Of a stretch of 64,000 nt of DNA, positions 26,720-35,854 are shown one piece after another. Positions within the stretch are counted from its first letter, which is position 1. Each line of letters starts with the position of its first letter. A program made the position numbers and the translations under genes. Origin of the DNA: Tsukamurella sp. PLM1 (lineage in GTDB: Bacteria > Actinomycetota > Actinomycetes > Mycobacteriales > Mycobacteriaceae); the NCBI RefSeq assembly GCF_023168325.1, contig NZ_AP025688.1:2852001-2916000 (forward strand), given 5' to 3'. Under the pieces are notes generated by a model, which was given only the letters and a program-made list of their open reading frames with translations, searched no databases and was not told the DNA's origin.

Positions 26720-27898
26720 CGCACGACCGCCGTGGCGATCTGCTCGGACAGCTCACCGCGCACGGCGCGCAGTTCCTTCGGCCGGCCCATCGCGACAGCG
26801 CCGACGAGGAGCCCTCCCTGTTGCAGCGCGCGAAGAACGTACCGCCAGTCGCTCCGTTCACCGAGCCGTCCACCTCCAACGTGTCGTCCGCCGCGGGCCA
26901 ACCCGCGAACTGGAGCACCGCACCGAACTGGTTCGACCAGCCCCACGGCACCGTGGGGGCGGGCATCTCGCCGAGGAGCACCTGCGCCACCGCCGTGCCT
27001 GATCCTGCGCAGCCGACCAGTTCTCGGCGCGGTAGGTGCCGCCCTCCAGCGGATTGGGCACCCGTGCGCAGTCACCGATGGCGTACACGTCGTCGGCGGA
27101 TGCGCGATACCGCTCATCGACCAGGATACCGTCGTCCACCCGCACCGCCAGTCGCTCCGCGAGCCCGGTGTCGGGGGTGGTCCCGACGGCGACGACCAGC
27201 AGGTCCGCCACGACCGCGGCGCCGGCGGGCAGCCCCACCGCGACGTGATCCGGCTCGACCGTGATCTCGCCGGGACGGACGCCCAACAGCAGGTCCACGC
27301 CGGCGCCGCGCTGGAGGGCGGCCAACCGCTCCCCGATCGACGGGGGCACCACCCGAACCAGCGGCAGCGGCGCAGGCTCGATCACGGTGACCTTCGCGCC
27401 GAGCTTCGCGGACGCCGAGGCGACCTCGGAGCCGATCAGGCCGGCGCCGAGGACGACCACGCTGCCCGCCCGCTCCAACTCGTCGCGCAGGCCCGCGGCG
27501 TCGGCGAAGTCGCGCAGGTACTTCACCCGCGGCCCGGGCTCGAGGCCCGGGAGGTGCCGGGCGGCGCCGCCCGTGGCCAGCACCAGCGAGCCGTACTCGA
27601 GGCCGGCACCGTCGGACAGCTCCAGGGTGTGCGACGCGGTGTCGCCCCCTGTGACCGCCACGCCGGTGCGGAGTCCGATTCCGGCCTCGTCCCAGTGGGT
27701 CTGCGGCTTGATGAGGGCCTTCTCGACCGCCATCCCGGTGAGGAGCACGTCCTTGCTCAGCGTGGGCCGTCGGTACGGGAGGTGCGGTTCGCGCCCGATG
27801 AGGGTCACGTCCCCGCCGAATCCGCCGGTCCGCAGCGCCAGGGCCGCGGTGGCGCCCGCGACGCCCGTGCCGACGATCACCACACCGTCGGTGCTCAT
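26716..27898 (-). CDS. rubB: rubredoxin reductase of the alkane hydroxylase system, two frame breaks
   Basis: This NADH:rubredoxin oxidoreductase passes electrons to rubredoxin for AlkB. The FAD motif is [18 protein letters not shown] at residues 5-22, the NAD motif [20 protein letters not shown] near 145-164, and the second FAD motif is [13 protein letters not shown]. After NWSAAQDQA the frame must shift near 27000 to [17 protein letters not shown], and again near 26818 to [17 protein letters not shown]. Two added bases give 394 aa, the normal family length. ATG 27898 overlaps the upstream rubredoxin stop. Confidence 0.87.
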
Positions 27899-28083
27899 GC
27901 CCGCGACACCTCGACCATTTCGAAGTCCGCCTTGGCGGCTCCGCAGTCGGGGCAGGACCAGTCGTCGGGGATGTCGTCCCAGCGGGTGCCGGGCTCGATG
28001 CCGTCCTCGGGCCAGCCCTCGGCCTCGTCGTACTCGAAGCCGCACTGCAGGCAGCGGAACAGCTTGAAGGGTGCATCACTCAT
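27895..28083 (-). CDS. rubA2: rubredoxin (second, AlkG2-type)
   Basis: This 62-aa iron protein has two C-x2-C pairs binding one Fe: [20 protein letters not shown] and [13 protein letters not shown]. It shuttles electrons from the reductase to AlkB. The longer C-terminus (EMVEVSRA) distinguishes it from the first rubredoxin. The stop overlaps the rubB start. Gene order alkB-rubA1-rubA2-rubB-tetR matches the classic actinobacterial cluster. Confidence 0.93.
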   Translation of the reverse strand: MSDAPFKLFRCLQCGFEYDEAEGWPEDGIEPGTRWDDIPDDWSCPDCGAAKADFEMVEVSRA

Positions 28084-28125
28084 GATCGTTCGCCTTTCCG
28101 TGATGGTGTGGTGGGGTGGCCGAGG

Positions 28126-28287
28126 TCAGACCGGCTCGAAGTCGACCTTGTCTCGGACCCCGCAGTCGGGGCAGTTCCAGTCGTCCGGGATCGAGTTCCA
28201 GGTCGTGCCGGCGGGCCACCCCTCGCGGGGTGCGCCTGCCGCCTCGTCGTACACGTAGTCGCAGATGGGGCACTTGTAGGAGCTCAT
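28126..28287 (-). CDS. rubA1: rubredoxin (first, AlkG1-type)
   Basis: This 53-aa protein starts MSSYKCPICDYVYDEAAGAP and has the second iron-binding pair in DWNCPDCGVRDKVDF. Two rubredoxins in tandem are normal in actinobacterial alk clusters; in other species AlkG1 types often cannot replace AlkG2 types in electron transfer (established), so its role here is less certain. ATG 28287 overlaps the alkB TGA (ATGA). Confidence 0.92.
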   Translation of the reverse strand: MSSYKCPICDYVYDEAAGAPREGWPAGTTWNSIPDDWNCPDCGVRDKVDFEPV

Positions 28288-29546
28288 GCCGCGGCCTGCT
28301 CTCCGGCGCTGGGGGCCCCGTACTTGGCGAGCACCTTGTCGCGGACCCGGGGGTGGATGTTCACCTTGGTGATGTCGCCGTCGTAATGGTCGAGGACGCG
28401 GTGGTCCATGAGCTTGCGCCACACGGGCGGGAAGTAGGTCACGCCGATCAGCGTGGCGTAGCCCTGGGGCAGCGACGGCGCCTCCTCGAACGACCGCAGA
28501 GTCTGGTAGCGGCGGGTCGGGTTCGCGTGGTGGTCACTGTGGCGCTGCAGGTGGTACAGGAACACGTTGGTGATGATGCGGTCGGAGTTCCAGGAGTGCT
28601 TCGGCGCGCAGCGCTCGTACCGGCCGGAGGCCGTCTTCTGGCGCAGCAGGCCGTAGTGCTCGAGGTAGTTCACGGACTCCAGCAGGCTGAACCCGTAGAT
28701 GCCCTGGACGATCAGGAAGGGCAGCACGTACCAACCGAAGATCGCGGTGAGGCCCCCGAACAGGACGACCGTCATGAGCCAGGCGTTGAGCACGTCGTTC
28801 TTGAGGGTCCACGGACTCTTGCCGAGGCGCTCCAGGCGGGTCTTCTCCAGGCTCCACGAGGACTTGAGGCTGCCCCAGACGCTGCGCGGCAGGAACTCCC
28901 AGAAGGTCTCGCCGAAGCGGCCGGACGCGGGGTCCTCGGGCGTGGCGACGCGGACGTGGTGGCCGCGGTTGTGCTCGATGAAGAAGTGGCCGTACATCGC
29001 CGGCGCGAGGGTGATCTTGGCGATCCAGCGCTCGTTCTCGGGCTTCTTGTGACCCAGCTCGTGGCCGGTGTTGATCGCGATGCCGGTGACGACGCCCAGG
29101 CTGAGGGTGATGCCGATCTGGCTGATCAGGCCGAGTCCGCCGCCGTCTCCGTACACGCCGCCGAGCCAGGTCAGGTTGTCAGCGGTGAGGAAGTAGCACA
29201 TCGCGACCAGGGAGGCGAGGTGGCACGGGAGGAAGATGTAGGTGAGCCAGCGGTAGTACTTGGACTCCTCCAGCGCCTCCATCACCTCCTCCGGCGGGTT
29301 CTCGCCGTCGTCGCCGGCCTTGATGTCCACGATCGGGAGGATGACGTACAGCAGGATCGGGCCGATCCACCAGAACACGGGGGCGAGGTACTGCAGCGGG
29401 GTGTTGCCGATGCCGAGCAGCATCATGAGCCCCACCGCGAAGAACAGGGCGGTGGGGACGAACAGGCCCCACAGCCAGAGTCGCTTCTTGTGGTCGGTCC
29501 AGACGGCCTCGTTGCCGTCTGCGTCGATATAAGCCAGGCCCTTCAT
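28284..29546 (-). CDS. alkB: membrane alkane 1-monooxygenase AlkB
   Basis: This 420-aa integral-membrane non-heme di-iron hydroxylase converts medium-chain n-alkanes to 1-alkanols using O2 and rubredoxin. All histidine boxes are visible: HELGHK (162-167), EHNRGHH (191-197) and LQRHSDHHA (333-341), plus NYLEHYGL (293-300). Six hydrophobic segments are present. ATG 29546 has AAGGAGGG five bases upstream. It is the first gene of a five-gene operon with overlapping stops and starts except one 39-base gap between the rubredoxins. Confidence 0.97.
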   Translation of the reverse strand: MKGLAYIDADGNEAVWTDHKKRLWLWGLFVPTALFFAVGLMMLLGIGNTPLQYLAPVFWWIGPILLYVILPIVDIKAGDDGENPPEEVMEALEESKYYRWLTYIFLPCHLASLVAMCYFLTADNLTWLGGVYGDGGGLGLISQIGITLSLGVVTGIAINTGHELGHKKPENERWIAKITLAPAMYGHFFIEHNRGHHVRVATPEDPASGRFGETFWEFLPRSVWGSLKSSWSLEKTRLERLGKSPWTLKNDVLNAWLMTVVLFGGLTAIFGWYVLPFLIVQGIYGFSLLESVNYLEHYGLLRQKTASGRYERCAPKHSWNSDRIITNVFLYHLQRHSDHHANPTRRYQTLRSFEEAPSLPQGYATLIGVTYFPPVWRKLMDHRVLDHYDGDITKVNIHPRVRDKVLAKYGAPSAGEQAAA

Positions 29547-29729
29547 GGTGCCCTCCTTATTCTGGTTCGCCCCGGGTCGGGGCTGTGACTGATGTCATAC
29601 GCTCTTGCATGAGTATTTGACAGGTTGCTCGCCTCTGTCAAGCGAATCGTGGACATTTCTGCAGCCAATGTAAAGCCGCAGGTAGACAGCATGGGCACAT
29701 TCGTCAAACCAGGCCGAATTGGATTGTGC

Positions 29730-29742
29730 ACAACTGAGTTGT
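29730..29742. promoter_or_regulatory. ACAACTGAGTTGT palindrome, OhrR-type operator
   Basis: ACAACT and AGTTGT are perfect inverted repeats around a G, matching the ACAATTNAATTGT style of OhrR operators. It sits 16 bases upstream of the GTG start of the MarR/OhrR gene and near a second small palindrome, TTGTGCACAA (29725-29734). Autoregulation is inferred. The alkB promoter also lies in this 212-base divergent region. Confidence 0.65.
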
Positions 29743-29758
29743 GTGTCAGTATTCGTGG

Positions 29759-30184
29759 GTGACCACGCACCCGACCCTGGACGAACAGTTGTGCTTCGCG
29801 CTGTACTCCGCCGCACGGGTGGCGTCGAACGCGTACCGCGACGAGCTGTCGGCACTCGGCCTCACCTACACCCAGTACGTCACGCTTCTCGCGCTCTGGG
29901 AGCAGGACGGCGTGACCGTCTCGGCGCTGGGCGAACGCCTGCGGCTCGACAGCGGCACGCTCTCGCCACTGATCCGCCGCCTCGAGGGGGCGGGCCTCGT
30001 CGAGCGGCGTCGCGACCAGGCCGATGAGCGCCTGGTCACGGTCCACGTCACCGACCGGGGCCGCGCGCTGCGACCCCGGGTCGACGCGGCGCGGCGCCGG
30101 GTCTACGAGAAGTTCGACCTGCCGATGGAGGACACCGTCCTCCTCCGCGACCTAGCGAACCGGTTCTGCGCCGCCCACACCTGA
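29759..30184 (+). CDS. OhrR-like MarR-family peroxide-sensing regulator
   Basis: This 141-aa winged-helix repressor has an N-terminal LDEQLCFALYSAARVAS that carries the reactive cysteine used by OhrR to sense organic hydroperoxides. The tyrosines of the sensing network appear in GLTYTQYVTLLALWE. The DNA helix is LRLDSGTLSPLIRRLEGAGL and the wing is RRDQADERLVTVHVTDRG. GTG 29759 (VTTHPTLDEQL) fits the family start. No ohr peroxidase gene follows; instead a 17-aa frame and an MDR oxidoreductase do. Confidence 0.87.
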   Translation: MTTHPTLDEQLCFALYSAARVASNAYRDELSALGLTYTQYVTLLALWEQDGVTVSALGERLRLDSGTLSPLIRRLEGAGLVERRRDQADERLVTVHVTDRGRALRPRVDAARRRVYEKFDLPMEDTVLLRDLANRFCAAHT

Positions 30185-30217
30185 TCCACCGCACCGTTCC
30201 AGGAGGAACCACCTCAG

Positions 30218-30271
30218 ATGAACACCGTGCGCGGCGACATCGACGTCACCGTGACCGTCGCCGACGACTGA
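30218..30271 (+). CDS. 17-residue open frame with strong ribosome site
   Basis: The frame reads MNTVRGDIDVTVTVADD and then TGA, with AGGAGG ten bases upstream. It lies between the OhrR gene and the oxidoreductase on the same strand. It could be a short regulatory leader, the remnant of a lost gene (for example ohr), or a chance frame. No homology is claimed. Confidence 0.35.
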   Translation: MNTVRGDIDVTVTVADD

Positions 30272-30301
30272 CCCACGCACCACCCGACCAAGGAGACATA
30301 C

Positions 30302-31298
30302 ATGCGTGCACTGATCCAGGACGAGTTCGGCGACCCGGCGCGCGTCCTGTCCGTCCATGACGTCCCGCTGCCCGAGCCGCGGCCCGGCCAGGTGCGGGTC
30401 CGCACTCTGCTCGCCCCGATCCACAACCACGACCTGTGGACCGTGAAGGGCGACTACGGCTACAAGCCCACCCTCCCCGGCGCCCGGTCCGGTTCCGAGG
30501 CCGTGGGCGTGATCGACGCGCTGGGCGAGGGCGTCGAGGGCTTCACCGTGGGCCAGCGCGTGGCCACCGGTTCCGCGTTCGGCACCTGGGCCGAGTACTT
30601 CGTCGCGGGCGCCTCGGGGTTGCTGCCCGTGCCCGACGAGATCTCCGACGAGTCGGCCGCGCAGCTGTTCGCGATGCCGTTCAGCGCGATCAGCCTGCTC
30701 GACTACCTGAACGTCGCGCCCGGGCAGTGGATCGTGCAGAACACCGCGAACGGCATGGTCGGGCGCCTGCTGGCGCAGCTCGCGACCGCCCGGGGCATCA
30801 ACGTCACGGGCCTGGTCCGACGGTCCGCCGCCGTCGACGAGCTCGCGACCTTCGGCGTGACGAACGTGATCGCCACCGACACCGAGGGTTGGCGCGGCCG
30901 CGCCGAGGAGCTCGCCGGCGAGGCCGGGTACGCGGCCGCCGTCGACTCGATCGGCGGCGCGGCGAGCACCCAGCTCGCCCTCCTTCTCGGCCGGCGCGGC
31001 ACCCTCGTCTCGTTCGGCGCGATGAGCGCCACGAACCCCGGCGAGGGCGCGATGCTGGAGATCCCGGTCAACGTCGCGATCTTCAAGGAGATCGTGGTCA
31101 AGGGCTTCTGGGGCCGCACCGTGAGCCAGGAGATGCCTCCGGCCAAGCGCGCGGAGCTCATGGGCGAGGTCGTGCGCGGCGTCGCCGCCGGCACCCTCGC
31201 GCTCCCCATCGACGGGGTGTATCCGCTCGACGAGATCTCGGCAGCCGCTGCGGCGAGCGCGCCCCGGGCGCGTGGGCAAGGTCCTGCTCCGCCCCTGA
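30302..31298 (+). CDS. medium-chain (quinone-type) oxidoreductase, 3' frame break
   Basis: This is an NAD(P)H-dependent MDR-family reductase: GroES-like N-terminal domain (MRALIQDEFGDPARVLSVHD, GSEAVGVIDALGEGVEGFTV), then a Rossmann domain with VQNTANGMVGRLLAQLATAR and AVDSIGGAASTQLALLLGR. The natural end PGRVGKVLLRP with TGA at 31296-31298 is in another frame; one surplus base in CCCC near 31263 explains this. Otherwise the frame runs on to 31729 with non-family sequence. AAGGAGA precedes ATG 30302. It is probably co-transcribed with the OhrR-like regulator and so induced by oxidants (inference). Confidence 0.82.
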
Positions 31299-31313
31299 GC
31301 CGGACGGCGCGGA

Positions 31314-31355
31314 ACGTGCGGTCATCCGTACCCGCGGGTACCGATGACCGCACGT
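31314..31355. terminator. long bidirectional hairpin between convergent genes
   Basis: ACGTGCGGTCATC (31314-31326) pairs with GATGACCGCACGT (31343-31355), and GTACCC/GGGTAC extends the stem after one mismatch, leaving a 2-base loop. It lies between the oxidoreductase stop (31298) and the stop of the convergent YbjN gene (31358), so it can serve both. Confidence 0.85.
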
Positions 31356-31357
31356 CC

Positions 31358-31765
31358 TCAGCCGACGAGACGGCGGCGCGCGTCGACGCCCTGCGCGAGC
31401 ACGAACAGTACGAACTCCCGCAGGGCGTCGCCCGCGAGCGTCCCCGCCGGGAAGCTGTAGTGCAGCACCAGATCGGCCGAGATCTCGCGTTCCATCAGCC
31501 GCAAGGACCCGAACTGCACGCCTTCGGCCACGGTCCGGACGTCGTCACGCAGCTCGTCCGTCAGCGCGAGGTCCCAGGCCACCACCTGGGTCAGCGAGTA
31601 CACGTCCACCTCGCGCGCGAGCTCGAACACCTGCACCGACGCCGGGGTGTCACCGAAATCGACCAGCACCGCCTGGTTCTCGTCACGGCGCAGCACGACC
31701 CCGTCGGCCAGCGCCGACTCGAGCCGTGAGCGCAGCGCATCGAGCCGCGGGTCCTGCGTCGTCAT
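31358..31765 (-). CDS. YbjN-domain protein
   Basis: This 135-aa protein starts [21 protein letters not shown]. The alternating pattern [21 protein letters not shown], then [20 protein letters not shown], then [21 protein letters not shown] resembles the T3SS-chaperone-like YbjN fold. Its function is unknown; such proteins are often general stress or stability factors. ATG 31765 overlaps the uppS TGA (31762-31764), so it is coupled to uppS. Confidence 0.6.
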   Translation of the reverse strand: MTTQDPRLDALRSRLESALADGVVLRRDENQAVLVDFGDTPASVQVFELAREVDVYSLTQVVAWDLALTDELRDDVRTVAEGVQFGSLRLMEREISADLVLHYSFPAGTLAGDALREFVLFVLAQGVDARRRLVG

Positions 31766-32567
31766 TCGGCGCCGCCGAACCGGCGGTCGCGCTTGGCGTA
31801 CTCCAGGCACGCGTCCCAGAGGTTCCGCCGGTCGAAGTCCGGGAACAACGTGTCCTGGTAGACGTACTCGGCGTACGCGCTCTCCCACAGCAGGAAGTTC
31901 GAACTCCGCTTCTCCCCCGAGGGACGCAGGAACAGGTCCACATCGGGCATGTCCGGTTGGTACAGGTACTGCTGGAAGGACTGCTCGGTGATGCGGTCCG
32001 GGCTGATCTCCCCGCCGCGGCGCGGCGCGCGATCTCCCGTGCGGCATCGACGATCTCGGCCCGTCCGCCGTAGTTGACGCACATCGTGAGCGTCATGACG
32101 GTGTTGTCCTTGGTCAGCTCCTCCGCGACCTCGAGCTCGCGGATCACGCTGGCCCACAGGCGCGGCCGCCGTCCGGCCCACTTCACCCGGACGCCCATCT
32201 CGTGCATCTCGTCGCGGCGGCGGCGGATCACGTCGCGATTGAACCCCATGAGGAAGCGCACCTCCTCCGGGCTGCGCGACCAGTTCTCCGTCGAGAAGGC
32301 GTACGCCGACAACTGCTTCACGCCGAGCTCGATGCAGCCGCAGACCGTGTCCATCAGGACGGCCTCTCCGCGCTTGTGCCCCTCGGTGCGCGCCATCCCG
32401 CGTTCCTTCGCCCAGCGGCCGTTGCCGTCCATCACGAGGGCCACGTGGTTCGGCACGAGCTCCGCGGGGATCTCCGGCGGCGTCGCGCCCGAGGGATGCG
32501 GATCCGGCGGCCGGACCGCGACCGATGCCGGTGGCGTCTTCGACCTACCCCGCCGCAGTCCCGGCAC
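31762..32567 (-). CDS. uppS: isoprenyl (decaprenyl/undecaprenyl) diphosphate synthase, one frame break
   Basis: This cis-prenyltransferase makes the lipid carrier for peptidoglycan and arabinogalactan. [17 protein letters not shown] carries the catalytic Asp and the pyrophosphate-binding region, followed by [31 protein letters not shown] and [17 protein letters not shown]. After IARRAAA the frame must shift at the CCCC run 32010-32013 to reach [20 protein letters not shown] and a normal end. GTG 32567 has GAGGAGG six bases upstream; restored length is 268 aa. The gene is essential in mycobacteria, so the break is almost certainly a sequence error. Confidence 0.93.
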
Positions 32568-32580
32568 CGTCGACCTCCTC

Positions 32581-33341
32581 TCACCGGCCGCGAGGGCCGG
32601 ACTGTGCGGCGCGTGCCGCTCGATCATGGGCAGCGACCGCAGCTGCCGCCCCACGTGCCACTGTAGGTGCGCCGCGGCGAGCCCGTTCGCCTGCCTGCGC
32701 ACCCGGTCCGTCGTGGTCTCGGCGAACGCGAAATCGGCCCGCGCGAGCGCGGCCATCAGGTCGAGCACGCCCTGGCTCGGGACGGCCGATCCAGGCGGGC
32801 GGCAATGCACGCACACCGCGCCGCCGGCGGCCACGTGAAAGGCCCGGTGCGGCCCCTCGTCGCCGCAGCGGGCGCAGAGCGTGAGCGCCGGCGCCCAACC
32901 CGCGGCGTCCATGGCGCGCAACAGGAACGAGATGAGCACCAGGTCCTTCTCGCGCAGGCCGGACGCGATCGCCCGCAGGGCCCCGACGGTGAGCCGGTGC
33001 AGTTCCGGCGCCGGCGCCCGCTCCTCGCCCGCGAGCCGCTCCGCAGTCTCGATCACGGCGCACGCGGTGGTGTAGCTGCCGTAGTCGCCCGCCAGATCGC
33101 CCGAGTAGGCGGCGATGGAGTGCACCTGCGTCACCATGTCGAGGTTGCGGCCGGGGTGCAGCTGCAGGTCCACGTGCGCGAACAGCTCCAGCCGGGCGCC
33201 GAACCGCGACCGCGGCCTGCGCACCCCCTTCGCAACGGCGCGGACCAGGCCGTTCTCCCGGGTGAGCAGCGTGAGGATGTAGTCGGCCTCCCCCAGCTTG
33301 TGCTGCCGCAGCACCACAGCGCTGTCCCGGTACGACCTCAT
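32581..33341 (-). CDS. recO: DNA repair protein RecO, probable 3' frame break
   Basis: This protein loads RecA with RecF/RecR on gapped DNA. The N-terminal OB-fold starts [20 protein letters not shown], and the zinc finger is [10 protein letters not shown] ... VCVHCRPPG, followed by a helical C-terminus ([18 protein letters not shown]). As read, the frame continues in phase into uppS. One added base just before 32590 gives the TGA at 32581-32583, immediately ahead of the uppS ribosome site, and 253 aa. ATGs at 33350 and 33353 are alternative starts. Confidence 0.9.
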
Positions 33342-33430
33342 GAGGAACATCATCCCACCCCGCGCAGACATCCGGCGCCATCGACGCTCCGCGCTCGGCT
33401 CCCGGTGACCCGGCCCCGCCCGTACGCGGT

Positions 33431-34504
33431 TCAGATCCGGAGATGCTCGCGCAGCGTGGTGCCGCGGTAGGCGCCGGGTGATTCCGGCCGTGGACAGCCG
33501 CGGCAGCACCTCGCGCAGGAACCGCTGCACCGACGTCCAGCCTCCGCCGCCCAGGGCGATGAAGCCGTCGAGTGCTCCGGCCTCCGTCCAGCGCTCCACC
33601 TCCGCGACCACCTGGTCGACGGTGCCGCGCACGGTCCAGTGCAGGGCCCGTTCCGCGGGGTCCGACGGTGCCTCGTCCACGACCTCGAACGCGAGCCCGG
33701 GCAGGAATCGCACCGCGTCCGGGTCCCGTCCGGCGGCTGCCGCGGCCGCGCGGACGGCGGTGCGCTGCGCGACGGCGTCGTCCACGGTGCGCGCCGCGCC
33801 GAACACCGCATCGGCGGTGGCGCCGGCGAACGCGACGCCCGCGGGCGAGGCGCCGGCCTGGAACAGCGGCGGCGGGCCGGCCGGGTCCGCGGCCACGGTG
33901 TCGGGCCCGGCGATACTGAAGTGCTCGCCGCTCCAGTCGATCGCTCGCACCCGGCCGGGGCCGGCGAACCGGCCCGACGCACGGTCCAGGACGAGCGCGT
34001 CCGCGGGATAGCTCTCCCACACCGCGTGCACGGCGGCGACGAACTCGGCCGCGCGGGCGTACCGCGCGGGCGACGGCGGCGGATCATCCGCGCCGAAGTT
34101 GCGATGGCCGCCGATCGCCGTCACGACGTTCCACCCCGCGCGTCCCCGCTGATCCGGTGCAGCGACTGCAGTTGTCGCGCCGCGGTGAAGGGCTCAGCGA
34201 AACCCGTCTGCACCGTCGGGACCAGGCCGATCCGTCGGGTGATTCCCGCGAGCGCCGCCGTCAGGACCGTCGAATCGAACGTCGAGAAGCCGGGCGAGGC
34301 GTCGAGCACCGTCGGATCGAGGTGGCCGGCGTCGGGCTGGAACAGGAAGTCGGCTCCCACCGCCTCGGCCTCCCGGGCCAGGTCGGCGAACAACGGCAGC
34401 GCGAACAGCTCCTCCACCCGGCTGTCCGGCCGCCGCCACCCGTCGCCCCGCATCCACGTGGGCGACAACGCCACCCCGACCGCGAGTGCTCCCGTTCCGC
34501 CCAT
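33431..34504 (-). CDS. LLM-class flavin-dependent monooxygenase (NtaA/DszA-like), two frame breaks
   Basis: The N-terminal part (34504 to about 34146) reads [20 protein letters not shown] and [21 protein letters not shown] missing G at the run 34144-34147 links it to [20 protein letters not shown], and near 33480 a second break links it to [14 protein letters not shown] and the stop. The joined TIM-barrel protein of about 357 aa belongs to the NtaA/SnaA/DszA group, which oxidises organosulfur or amine substrates with reduced flavin from a partner reductase. The substrate is unknown. An iron-box-like palindrome abuts the ATG. Confidence 0.78.
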
Positions 34505-34522
34505 CAGGTAAGCATATCCTTA
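34504..34522 (-). promoter_or_regulatory. iron-box-like palindrome (IdeR/DtxR type) at the LLM monooxygenase start
   Basis: On the minus strand TAAGGATATGCTTACCTGA fits the IdeR/DtxR consensus TWAGGTWAGSCTWACCTWA at about 16 of 19 positions by my count. GGTAAG/CTTACC is a perfect 6-bp inverted repeat. The site touches the ATG at 34504. Iron control of the monooxygenase is an inference from this one site. Confidence 0.45.
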
Positions 34523-34568
34523 CCATCGGTCGCCGGGGCCGGCGCTGGTTCCGCGCGGCCTTCCGGCG

Positions 34569-35525
34569 TTAGAAGCCCAGGCGTCCCAGCTGCTTCGGGT
34601 CGCGCTGCCAGTCCTTCGCGACCTTCACGTGCAGCGACAGGAACACCTTGCGGCCGAGCAGTTGCTCGATCTCGCCGCGGGCGGCCGTGCCCACCGACTT
34701 CAGGCGCGCGCCGCCCTTGCCGATAATGATCGCCTTCTGCGAGGGCCGCTCCACGTACAGCAGCGCGTGCACCTCGAGCATCGCGGGCTTGCCGGACTTC
34801 TCCTGCGCCGGCGTCTTCTCCCGCTCGACCACCTCCTCGATCACGACCGCCAGGGAGTGCGGCAGTTCGTCCCGCACGCCCTCGAGCGCGGCCTCGCGGA
34901 TGAGCTCGGCCATCATCGTGTCGTCGTCGGTGTCGGTGATCTCGTCGTCGGGGTAGAACGCCGGGCCGGGCTCCATCTTCGAGGCGAGGAGCTGCACCAG
35001 GTCCTCGGTCTGCTGCCCGGAGGTGGCGGACACGGGGATCACATCGCAGTCGCCGCCGAGGAACGCGGACACCGCCACCAACTGCTCCGCGACCCGGTCG
35101 CGGCCCACCTTGTCGATCTTGGTGACCACGCCGATCAGCGTGGTCTTCGGCGCCATGTGCCGCACCTGGTCCAGGATGTACCGGTCGCCGGGGCCGATCT
35201 TCTCGTCCGCGGGAATGGTCAGGCAGATCGCGTCCACCTCGGAGTAGGTGTCGCGCACCAGGTCGTTGAGCCGCTGCCCCAGCAGGGTGCGGGGGCGGTG
35301 CAGGCCCGGCGTGTCCACCAGCACCAGCTGGCAGTCCGGCCGGTTGACGATGCCGCGGATCGTCGAGCGCGTGGTCTGCGGCCGCGAACTGGTGATCGCC
35401 ACCTTCGTCCCGACCAGCGCGTTGGTCAGGGTGGACTTGCCGGTGTTCGGCCGACCCACGAAACACACGAAACCGGAACGGAAGTCCGCTTCCTCGTCGC
35501 CGGCCGTCCGGGTCTCCTCGGTCAC
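34569..35525 (-). CDS. era: GTPase Era, 16S rRNA maturation
   Basis: This 318-aa protein has a GTPase domain with G1 GRPNTGKST, G3 DTPG in LVDTPGLHRPRT and G4 TKID in VVTKIDKVGRD, and a C-terminal KH domain with IIIGKGGARLKSVGTAARGE for 16S 3'-end binding. GTG 35525 overlaps the stop of the upstream deaminase-like gene (GTGA). The small insert DDEITDTDDDTMMAEL is normal. It belongs to a phoH-ybeY-corC-deaminase-era chain of overlapping genes. Confidence 0.96.
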   Translation of the reverse strand: MTEETRTAGDEEADFRSGFVCFVGRPNTGKSTLTNALVGTKVAITSSRPQTTRSTIRGIVNRPDCQLVLVDTPGLHRPRTLLGQRLNDLVRDTYSEVDAICLTIPADEKIGPGDRYILDQVRHMAPKTTLIGVVTKIDKVGRDRVAEQLVAVSAFLGGDCDVIPVSATSGQQTEDLVQLLASKMEPGPAFYPDDEITDTDDDTMMAELIREAALEGVRDELPHSLAVVIEEVVEREKTPAQEKSGKPAMLEVHALLYVERPSQKAIIIGKGGARLKSVGTAARGEIEQLLGRKVFLSLHVKVAKDWQRDPKQLGRLGF

Positions 35526-35854
35526 GTCAGGGCCTCTCCACGCGCGTCGAACACCAGCACCGGCGCGGCCGGCGTCACCTCGTGCAGGGCCGCGGTCCCG
35601 GGGTCGGCACCGTCGGCCCCGCCGACGCCGCCCACCAGGACGGCGGCCTCGAACCCCTGGGCCCCGGAGCTCAGCGCCGTCGCGACGGCCACCTGCAGCC
35701 CCGTCAGCGCCAGGGACCGCAGCGCGACCGGCGCCCCCGCGTAGGTGCGGCCGTCCAGGTCGCGGATCGCGGCGCCGTGCCCGGCGCCCGCCCGGGCCAT
35801 CGCGCCGCGCGCGAGGGTCACCAACTTGCGATCCTCGTCCGAGATCTCCGTCAT
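35522..35854 (-). CDS. cytidine-deaminase-like small protein
   Basis: This 110-aa protein starts [20 protein letters not shown]. Its layout ([40 protein letters not shown]) mirrors cytidine deaminases, but the zinc-binding H/C-A-E and P-C-x2-C motifs are missing, so it is probably not catalytic. Mycobacteria have a comparable gene between era and the CBS-domain gene (context knowledge). It overlaps both neighbours by 4 bases. Confidence 0.7.
   Translation of the reverse strand: MTEISDEDRKLVTLARGAMARAGAGHGAAIRDLDGRTYAGAPVALRSLALTGLQVAVATALSSGAQGFEAAVLVGGVGGADGADPGTAALHEVTPAAPVLVFDARGEALT

Noticed and set aside
28116-29588. 490-codon frame antisense to alkB and rubA1
   Set aside because: Shadow of a gene whose histidine boxes are fully conserved; no independent support.
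32581-32600. A genuine RecO-UppS fusion protein
   Set aside because: uppS has its own strong GAGGAGG-GTG start, and one added base gives recO a stop exactly before it. A read-through created by an indel is simpler.
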